Positions 56,386 through 64,000 of a DNA stretch of 64,000 bases are shown here, piece after piece. The number at the start of each line of letters is the position of its first letter. The first letter of the stretch is position 1. Below the pieces are notes generated by a model, which made no database searches, was not told where the DNA came from, and was given only the letters and a program-made list of their open reading frames with translations. Both the position numbers and the translations under genes were made by a program. This DNA is from Siniperca chuatsi (lineage: Eukaryota; Chordata; Actinopteri; Centrarchiformes; Sinipercidae): positions 4,274,284 to 4,338,283 of the forward strand of contig NC_058061.1 in the NCBI RefSeq assembly GCF_020085105.1, written 5' to 3'.

Positions 56386-58080
56386 GTTAATCCAAAGGTG
56401 TCGTGTCCGCAGATTTCACTTGAGTATCTGCTTTGTTCAACCATCAACACCTTCTGTCTCCCTCCGTAGCTGATATGTTTGTGGCCTTCACATGAAATAT
56501 GCACACGTGCAATCCAGCTGCGTAAATCACGCGAGATTATGGCCGGATGTCGAGCGCTTGTACCTATAAAATAAAAGCCTAACGTTTGCCATTTGTGGAA
56601 GTACGTTTTTAAACACATATACAAAGCAAGTTGTACCACATCAGGTACAAAACAAAAACACAACAAATAGAGCTCATAACATACTCAACTATTTAATAAT
56701 AAAGCTATTTATAAAATGAAAATTTAGAATAAAGAATACATGCAAATATATAATTTAATGCATGTTAAATAAATATTAGTAAATATGGTTAAGTTAAAAA
56801 GGCAATTAACTAAATAAATATAAAACCTGCAAATAATAAGGAAAGACATAAGAGATTATTATAATTGATGATGTATTCTAATAAATAATGTTAAAAAGCT
56901 AAAACTTCTTCTAATCTTCTCCTTTTTGGCAGCCTGTATTTACCCAAAATAAGCATAGCTGATTTTTAATATGTACATTGATAATGATTAATTGGGTAAA
57001 AATTATATCTTTACTACATTTATTTTACTACACATTCCTCATAAACTACATTGTTTCTTGTCAGTAATCAGTGGTGGAAAGTAACTGAGTCCATATACGC
57101 AAGTACAATTTTGAGATACTTGTATTTGCTTGGGTAATTATATTTTATGATACTTTATACTTAAATTAAGTGGAATATTGCCTTAAATAACTTTTTACTC
57201 CATTACATTTAGTTGGCAGCTTTTAGTTTCTTTGCAGGTCAAGATCTTGCACACAAAAAATATAATGAACTTAAGACATAGATTTTTTTTTTTTGTTATA
57301 ACTAGCCTTTTAACTATTACTTTATGTTTTCTGCATGAATGTCTAAATCCTGTTTCAAAGTCTTCTCCACACTGCCAGGAATACAATTCTGATGGAGGAA
57401 ATACTGAGTCCTGGGAATCAAACCTCATTATTTCTATACCAGAATATCAAAAAAGTATTGAAGGTTGGTCAGATTCTTAGGTTTGTTTATCCTTTGATCA
57501 GATATTACCTGATTTGTTTTATTTAGGCAATATTTTTATTTTACAGTGAGCAGTTTCATATATTTTAGATGTAAAAAAAGGTTTAGATCTTCCATGTAAG
57601 TTACCATATAGACATCAATACGCAGCTCCAGTTCTTTGTTTATTTATTTGATCTCTGCCTAATAGTAGTCAAATGTAAGTACATTTGGTCTAATAATCCT
57701 GTAAAATAACAACCATGTGTAAATTCCCAGAAAAAAAATACTGAGAACACAACACACCTCAATAGTAGCTCTGACTTTGAAAGTGCTGCTCACACATTAA
57801 ACGTATATTATAATAATAATCAAATAATAGAATAGAATATATGTAATAACATAAAACTGAAAAAAATGGCTTACTGGAGTACTTTTGCTGCTAAAATGTA
57901 CACTTTTGTTTACTTACGTATAATTTTAAATGCAGGACTTTTACTTGTATTTTTAGATTGTAGTATTACTACTTGTACTTAATTAAAGAATCAGTAATAA
58001 AAAAATAAATATTTCAGATTTATGAATGAAGGATTTATCTTGAAAGCTGTTACTCTCGCGCTTTTTCCGCTGGTGGGGGA
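56386..58080. other. Divergent intergenic region between mrm1 and chmp2a
   Basis: AT-rich, about 1.7 kb. It holds both mrm1 and chmp2a upstream sequences and pieces of a dispersed repeat (57,070-57,235 and 57,840-57,990). No gene was seen. Confidence 0.5.
57070..57990. repeat. Split dispersed repeat related to the 51.9-53.1 kb unit
   Basis: CAGTGGTGGAAAGTAACTGA near 57,071 and TAAATGCAGGACTTTTACTT near 57,935 are words of the same repeat type as 52,745-53,102. The middle part is not clearly repeat. Confidence 0.45.
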
Positions 58081-58145
58081 ACTTGACACCAGTGACGCCG
58101 GTAAAAAACGGACGTCTATTTATGCGTACGTGGTTACGTCATTTC

Positions 58146-58154
58146 CCGGAAGTG
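58146..58154 (+). promoter_or_regulatory. chmp2a: ETS-family site CCGGAAGTG in chmp2a promoter
   Basis: A perfect GABPA/ELK-type core, about 140 bases upstream of a likely 5' UTR donor (CACACG|gtgaga at 58,284/58,285). Such sites mark housekeeping promoters. Confidence 0.5.
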
Positions 58155-58284
58155 AAACTATCGCAACAAGGAAGTGTAGGAAAGAAAACAAATAATCGTT
58201 CAAATTTGTGTCGAGTTGAAGTCGGAGAAGACGTCCTAAACACCTTTTACCTTCTGGATTACCGTCTTCTTAGCTTGGCACACG
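58155..58284 (+). other. chmp2a: chmp2a 5' UTR exon (probable)
   Basis: The region ends in a good donor, CACACG|gtgagag. The next acceptor, tttcaaacag, lies directly before the start codon at 59,311, so this exon would be wholly untranslated. The exact start is unknown. Confidence 0.45.
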
Positions 58285-58660
58285 GTGAGAGTAACAAACT
58301 GCGGGGTTGGCTCTCTGACGGCTGGGTTAAGTCTGTGGTGGTGGGGCTAACAGCTAGTCGTCCTGGAAGATGTGGAGACAGATTTGAGAGGACAGCCGAG
58401 CTAAAACACGGCTGAAAGGAGACTTGAGCACTCGTAACAGGCCTCAAGTCGCATAATTAACTGCTGAGTAATATTTTCCAGGAAACACGGAGGTCATTGG
58501 CAGGACTAACATGGCTGAAACAGTAGTTAGAAACTGCCTGATATGTGTAAAACAACTGTCAGTGTTGTTTATTATTCCTTTTGGACAGAAAAGTTCAAAT
58601 TAAAATTACATTACACTACTGTGGGTTTTTGGTGTTTTGAAGTGACAAGGGTGTAAATGT

Positions 58661-59175
58661 AGGGCTGAAACAAACTGTTGTTTTTATCATCAAAAAGTCC
58701 GTCAGTTATTTATTCGATTAACTGATTGATCGTTTAGTCATGAAACTGCTTGTTTTGTCCAACCAGCAGTCCGCAACCCAAAGATATTCAGTTTAACGAT
58801 TAATTTATTGTCAGAACTGTTCTGCCAGTCGACTAATCAATTAATCGACTAATTGTTTGAGCACTATTATTCTTTCCAAAACGGCTTTATCAAGTTTAAA
58901 AATTTCCATTTAACAAAGAAAAGCAATAAGAAAGAAATACATGAAAGCACATTTTTCTGCAACTGACTAGTCGACTAATTGACTAATCATCTCAACGCTA
59001 GTAAAAATAAAAAATCTTGCAAATTTACCGTGTAAAAAAAAAAAAAGGAAGACAAACCACAACAGAGTCATCACTGTTAATAAATCAATGATAAAGAAAC
59101 TGCAACTAAGTATTATTTTCATTATTGATTAATCTGCCGATTATTTTCTCGATTAATCGCTGAAAAAATGTCCAT
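58661..59175. repeat. Pieces of the gctgaaac...gttgcagcc repeat in chmp2a intron 1
   Basis: AGGGCTGAAACAAACTGTTG begins a plus-oriented piece at 58,661. CTGCAACTAAGTATTATTTT near 59,101 begins an inverted piece that runs to ATTTTCTCGATTAATCGCTG. Several TTAATCGACTAATTG words lie between. It looks like two or more overlapping copies in opposite orientation. Confidence 0.55.
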
Positions 59176-59310
59176 CACATGATGTTCCCGCTCCCAGGGC
59201 CCCGATGTGACGGCATTTTTAGCTTGATAATTTACTTCAAATTTTCCCAAATGTAGTCTTTAACAGTATCTACTTAGTTTGACTGTATTGACATTCTGCT
59301 TTTCAAACAG

Positions 59311-59478
59311 ATGGATTTCCTGTTTGGGAAGAGGAAGACTCCGGAGGAGATGCTGAGGCAGAATCAGAGGGCGCTCACCCGAGCCATGAGAGAACTGGAC
59401 CGAGAGCGAATGAAACTGGAGCAACAGGAGAAGAAGATCATCGCTGACATAAAGAAAATGGCCAAACAGGGACAAATG
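59311..59478 (+). CDS. chmp2a: chmp2a coding exon 1
   Basis: Fifty-six codons from the start ATG to ADIKKMAKQGQM. It forms helix 1, which carries the basic membrane-facing surface. Donor AAATG|gtgaga. Confidence 0.96.
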
Positions 59479-61595
59479 GTGAGACGAAGGAAAATAACTT
59501 GTGCTTTATGAGGAGAGAATAATTTGTAAAGAGAGAATCTGAACTGTGATGTGTGTTATTTTAATCTTTGCAGGACGCCGTCAAAATCATGGCCAAGGAT
59601 TTGGTTCGCACGCGGCGCTACGTCAAGAAGTTCATCATGATGAAAGCCAACATTCAGGCCGTCAGTCTAAAGATACAGACGCTCAAGTCCAACAACAGCA
59701 TGGCACAGGCTATGAAAGGCGTCACCAAAGCCATGGCCACCATGAACCGACAGGTCTGACAAAAAAATCACAGAAAAATACGCTGTTCGATGGAAATAAA
59801 CGATAAACCGCCTGTGTTGACGATTTTCTATTTATAACATTTCCACAGCTGAAACTGCCTCAGATTCAGAAGATCATGATGGAGTTTGAACGACAGAGTG
59901 AAATCATGGACATGAAGGAGGAGATGATGAATGACGCCATCGACGATGCCATGGGTGATGAGGATGATGAGGACGAGAGGTAAGGGACGAGTGACAAAAC
60001 TGTTATTTTTAATTTGGTGCAAACCTTTTATTCCACATTTGTGCACGACAGTTTTGATAAATCTTTTTCCATAGTCTTTATTTAATAGTTAGTATTAATT
60101 AGAATAATTACTTACCAAAGGAATGAAAGAAAACTACAATATCTGTCTGTTATTCCCCCATACTTATTCTCCCATACCCTCCACCCACCCCTGCATCCCT
60201 CAAAACAAAACACATATAATACCATATACATAAAAAACTAATTTACATCTTGTGCCTCTTCCTTTCCACCACATTCTTATAAAGTGAAATCTCAATTGTA
60301 AGATCTCAAAGTGCATCTATGTGTTAATCAGTGAGCTTTAGAGGTGCCGGTAGGTGGATTTTGTTACCTTTCGGACAGAGCTAGGCTAGCTGTTTCCCCC
60401 CGTTTCCAGTCATTGTGCTAAGCTAAGCTAGCCAGCTGCTGGATGTAGCTTCATATTTACAGTACAGATATGAGAGTTGTGTTGGTCTTCTCATCTAACT
60501 CTCAGCAAGAAAGCTAATAAGCATATTTCCCAAAATGTCGAACTGTTCCTTACAGTTATTACTCATTCCTTTTGGAAAGTAATTATTGTAATGAAAGAAA
60601 ATCCCAATATCTATGTCTGTTACCCCCACCCCTGCATCCCTCGAAACAAAACACATATAATACATTATACATAAAACAGATGAATACTCAAATTCAAATT
60701 TTCACCCCTTTTTATCTTGTACATTCCTCTTTCCTCTCTACATTCATATAACTGCGGAATCTCAATTATAAGATAGCAGTACACCAATGTTTAGTTGTTT
60801 AGTTTCTTCTTAAATGCAGCAACTCTAAAAAAGAAATTCCAAAGAGGTATTGATTCGATTGGTGAGAGAGTAACTGAGGTGTTTTACCCAGGACTAACTG
60901 TTCTGCCCCTAAAGAGAGCATGCATCAAAATATGATATCCATAAGTTTTCTTATTGCGGTCCAATACTGTTGTACAACTAAGTAGGAAAACAGTAAGCGG
61001 TGCCCTCCCCACACCTTCGCCAACACCTTGAATTGACCTCCTGAGCAGCATTATGGTGAAGTGTAGCTTGACCCTTGCTAGGAACTAAAAATCAGGATAT
61101 GACGGCCTCTGCTGTATCGATTTTGGACTTCGGAAGTCCCCCAATTTTATGGAAGTGCAATAATAAATCCGTGGAATAACTCCCGACTGGTTCTAGCTTT
61201 GATCTTCTGACTTCTTGATTCGCCCTCCACAATCTGATATAATTAACCCAATATATGTTTTGTATTCACTTTGATGCATTTGTGACCGTGTCTCTGCTTC
61301 ACGTACAGCGATGCCATCGTGTCCCAAGTGCTGGACGAGCTGGGTCTCAATCTGTCCGACGAACTGTCGAGTAAGAAAATCCAACACCTCAAGCACAATC
61401 GTGAAAATCCACACATGTGCTCCTTGTCTTGTGTCTGTTACATCATTGGATGCCCACTGTGTGTTCATTTCAGATCTTCCAAGCACCGGAGGAAGCCTGG
61501 CGGTGGCTGGAGGAAAGAAGGCCGAGCCCCAAACCGCCCTGGCCGACGCAGACGCTGATCTGGAGGAGCGGCTGAATAACCTCCGGAGAGATTGA
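59311..61595 (+). CDS. chmp2a: Charged multivesicular body protein 2A (ESCRT-III), 5 coding exons
   Basis: CHMP2A is a core ESCRT-III filament subunit that works with CHMP3, CHMP4 and VPS4 in endosomal sorting, cytokinesis and nuclear envelope sealing. The five exons give 220 residues (human 222). The N-terminus MDFLFGKRKTPEEMLRQNQR and the basic helices match the family almost residue for residue. The C-terminus ADADADLEERLNNLRRD is a MIM1 motif for the VPS4 MIT domain. The ATG follows the acceptor directly. All splice sites are GT-AG and phases agree. I cannot tell whether a second teleost paralogue exists. Confidence 0.97.
59574..59753 (+). CDS. chmp2a: chmp2a coding exon 2
   Basis: Sixty codons from DAVKIMAKDLVRTRRYVKKF to MATMNRQ. 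This is helix 2 of the ESCRT-III core. Acceptor ctttgcag, donor CGACAG|gtctga. Confidence 0.96.
59849..59979 (+). CDS. chmp2a: chmp2a coding exon 3
   Basis: LKLPQIQKIMMEFERQSEIM then the acidic DDAMGDEDDEDE stretch. Donor GAGAG|gtaagg, leaving two bases of a Ser codon. Confidence 0.96.
60105..60320 (+). repeat. Imperfect direct repeat, left copy, in chmp2a intron
   Basis: Shares ACCCCTGCATCCCTCAAAAC, AACACATATAAT and ATCTCAATTGTAAGAT with 60,578-60,785 in the same order. A different repeat lies between the copies. Confidence 0.7.
60335..60560 (+). repeat. Teleost dispersed repeat (gctaagctaagctagcc type)
   Basis: GGTGCCGGTAGGTGGATTTT, GTGCTAAGCTAAGCTAGCC and CTCTCAGCAAGAAAGCTAAT, ending TGTCGAACTGTTCCTTA. 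From memory this is a high-copy percomorph repeat. It sits between two copies of a direct repeat. Confidence 0.6.
60578..60785 (+). repeat. Imperfect direct repeat, right copy, in chmp2a intron
   Basis: The counterpart of 60,105-60,320, with ACCCCTGCATCCCTCGAAAC, AACACATATAAT and ATCTCAATTATAAGAT. Confidence 0.7.
61309..61370 (+). CDS. chmp2a: chmp2a coding exon 4
   Basis: SDAIVSQVLDELGLNLSDEL then S, identical in pattern to human CHMP2A. Acceptor acgtacag, donor GTCGA|gtaag. Confidence 0.95.
61474..61595 (+). CDS. chmp2a: chmp2a coding exon 5 with stop
   Basis: NLPSTGGSLAVAGGKKAEPQ, then the MIM1 helix DLEERLNNLRRD and TGA at 61,593-61,595. Acceptor ttcatttcag. Confidence 0.96.
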
Positions 61596-62475
61596 ACACC
61601 CCGTAACTGTCAGACAAACGCACTGTGGCGAGGTTGTTAATACAGATACAAACATACTCGAATCTCTGTGTTTAGATTCTTTTGAAGGTATAACTGGCAG
61701 AACACTGGCTGTTTCAGTAAACGGTCTGTGTTATCAAGGTGTATGGCTTTCTGTTTGAGGTGTTTTCATTTTATGCGTGTATTATGTGTTTTATCAAACA
61801 AACAAAAAAAAACCTACAAGGGTCGTCATCCTTCATAGGTCTAGCAAATTATTGTCTCATTTAAGACATTGCCAAATTCTCTGAAAGTGAACATTTATTT
61901 CACAGTCAGTGTAAATACTGTCTCCTCAAGACATGATGTTTTCACAATTTAAATTAACACTAAAAGAACCCAAATGAAAGTCTGTAACACGACAGAAGTG
62001 GATATTTTATATGGGTGGACGTATACAAATGTCAGCACTTTTTGTACATCAGGCTGGTTTGGCGTTCTTTGTATCCACATCATCATATAAAATATAGTTT
62101 TAGCCTTGCTGTAAGCTTTTTGAAGACGTTTGATTATGTTTATTTGTGGGAGGTGACAGTTGTCAGGGTCTTGCTGAAGATGGTGTACAAAAAGTGTATT
62201 ATGTCAACATCTCTTCTGTCTAAATTCACTAATAGGACGGTTTATTTTACAAAAATATATAAAGGATGAAGGACGAAGAAAGAGGTTTTGCTCAGCCGAC
62301 TCTTCGCCAGTGGAAAGGCACTCCTGTGAACTTCCTGGTGACTGTTTGTCAGTGGCGTTTTTGAGATCAGCAGGATTTTCACCAAAATGTTAATAAGGAT
62401 GGTGGAGTGGTGTTTATTTTTGAAAAACTGTCCTGTTTTTGCTTTTCTTTATTCAATAAACGTTTTTTTTTCCAG
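61596..62475 (+). other. chmp2a: chmp2a 3' UTR
   Basis: About 880 bases after the stop. A clear AATAAA lies at 62,455-62,460, followed by a T-rich stretch, so polyadenylation is expected near 62,475-62,485. Confidence 0.65.
62455..62460 (+). terminator. chmp2a: chmp2a polyadenylation signal AATAAA
   Basis: The hexamer lies in TTCAATAAACG, with a downstream T-rich element. Confidence 0.65.
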
Positions 62476-62485
62476 ATTTAACTAC

Positions 62486-64000
62486 CTGGTTGTCTGATTA
62501 GAGACATTTTACACATGCAGTTCAGTTTATTCATCGTGGAAAGTACCACTCAGCCAGTAAAAACTGTTGTATAGTGATTTCTGTGGCTCTGGAGGAGAAA
62601 ATAACCTCGGTTTGGAGACTACAGATTTTTAAAGGGAAGTCTGCGATACAAACTGCGGGTGTGGAGTCTGAAAGAAGTGGGCGTTTACTATGCAGGAAGT
62701 GTCTAACAGATGCTATCTAGTTGCATTATGGGAAGTGTAGTATCCAGTGTTCTTGGGGGCGTGACCCATGCTAGGGATTAAATGTCTCAGCCTTTGCTGC
62801 TTCATAAAGTTTCCCTTTAAAGGACAGGTTCACTTTAAAATCTATTTTAATACACTGCAAAGAAGTAAGTAAATACACAAATACTTTGTCATATCCATGA
62901 TGGGAATGTTTTCCTGTCGATCAATTACTGATCCTAGATCAGTTTTATTTCTTTACGTGACTTTTTTTTTTCTCATACCTGAATGAGCCTATTTAATTCA
63001 CATCCACACAGAATTTGCCAGCAATACAGTAGGTTGAGTTGTTGAACATACAAAAGCTACAACTAGAGCAGCGATAATGGTCAATATCTGCCGAAAATGA
63101 ACAAGATATTGCTGTTTAGAAATGCCAAAGATACGTTTGAGGTAATTTGGGCAGTGTTTTCATTACATAGTTTGTCAACCAGAGAGAACTGACATGTTCA
63201 GTAAAATGCTCAGTGCATATCTGGGTCACAATTCTTGAATAACTAAATTTAAAAAGGTCCTTATCAAAAACGTATGTTTATATTAAAAAAATATCAGATT
63301 TTTTTTTAAACTCTCAAATATCCATATTGGCCTAAAAAATCATCTGCTTCTCATTCTTTCAAACCGAAAACTTACACAACCAAATATCAGACAAGTTAGT
63401 TTTATTCCAAAAAAATGTAACTTTCAAAACTGTCAATTTGTCAACATACAATCATAGAACAATATTGAATGTACTCACTTCCAACATTAAATAATAAAAA
63501 AATAACAGGCATGTTTTATGTACATTTGTTTCTGAAAGCTATGTACAGAAAAAAAAAATCAACTTTGTATTTCCAAAATCTGCCTACACATACGCCTGGC
63601 AGTTGAAGTATTGAAGCTGCAGAAAGCCACTGCATCATATGTAAAACAGGCTGAACAAACGCAGCGAGGAAGAAAACACGGGCAGAAATGAAACACTGCG
63701 ACTGTAACTGAGATTAACCCAGAGAGGCAGAGATTAACTGGCAGCATGTTAAAGAGCATACTGGAACTAGAACTACAGCTAGAAAGCTTATTTATCGTCT
63801 AAAGTGGTTCCCTTGAATGTCAGCTAACTGCATCCTTAAGAGACCAATGCATACACACAACTTGCCTAATATTTACTGGATGTAAGCGTATTGTAAAGAT
63901 CGGAAACACGAAAGATCAAAACTGTACTTTGTTATTATCAGGTCGCCTCGTGATGAGGCTGAACGCAGCAGTTCTCACTGAACAGAGCAGCCAAAAGTCA
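62486..64000. other. Right-hand spacer, no gene recognised
   Basis: AT-rich, with only short open frames. It may hold the 3' UTR of a neighbouring gene beyond the window, but no polyadenylation or coding signal decides this. A TGGGAAGTGTAGT word lies near 62,729. Confidence 0.4.

Overview
The window is vertebrate nuclear DNA, almost certainly from a ray-finned fish. Genes are split by short GT-AG introns, intergenic DNA is AT-rich, and introns and spacers are full of teleost-type dispersed repeats (MITEs, L2-like and RTE-like LINE pieces, a decayed Tc1/mariner-like transposase). No operon, phage, plasmid, CRISPR or bacterial-type feature is present. Four protein-coding genes were reconstructed by eye from splice sites and reading-frame continuity.

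Region 1, positions 1 to about 33,470, minus strand: srcap, the Swi2/Snf2-family ATPase of the SRCAP complex that exchanges H2A.Z into nucleosomes. Thirty-three exons were placed (12,039 nt, 4,012 complete codons, all splice phases consistent). The order is an unusual N-terminal region with one 3.1-kb exon, the HSA domain, acidic linkers, RecA lobe 1 (Walker A, DEAQ), a long Pro/Thr-rich insertion, RecA lobe 2, and a C-terminal exon with AT-hooks that runs off the left edge.

Region 2, about 34,860 to 50,300, minus strand: fbrs (fibrosin), an AUTS2-family subunit of a non-canonical PRC1 complex. Nineteen exons give a complete 1,312-residue frame. As recalled for mammals, fbrs lies directly upstream of srcap on the same strand, and here it does too.

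Region 3, about 50,300 to 55,100: a repeat-rich spacer. It holds a nested retroelement (L2-like piece inside an RTE-like LINE end, inside an older repeat, with a 16-bp target-site duplication) and a broken Tc1/mariner-like transposase.

Region 4, 55,140 to 56,330, minus strand: mrm1, a mitochondrial 16S rRNA 2'-O-ribose methyltransferase, with a coding region uninterrupted by introns. Region 5, about 58,100 to 62,480, plus strand: chmp2a, an ESCRT-III subunit, with five coding exons and 220 residues. The last 1.5 kb holds no gene I can recognise.

The genes do not form one pathway. srcap and fbrs both act on chromatin (H2A.Z exchange and Polycomb/transcription). mrm1 acts in mitochondrial ribosome biogenesis and chmp2a in membrane scission. 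I see no convincing new biological system. The points most worth checking are the roughly 1,000-residue N-terminal exon of srcap with its unresolved start and long second open frame, a GC-AG intron in srcap, an apparent 36-nt microexon in fbrs, the intronless mrm1, and the nested transposons.
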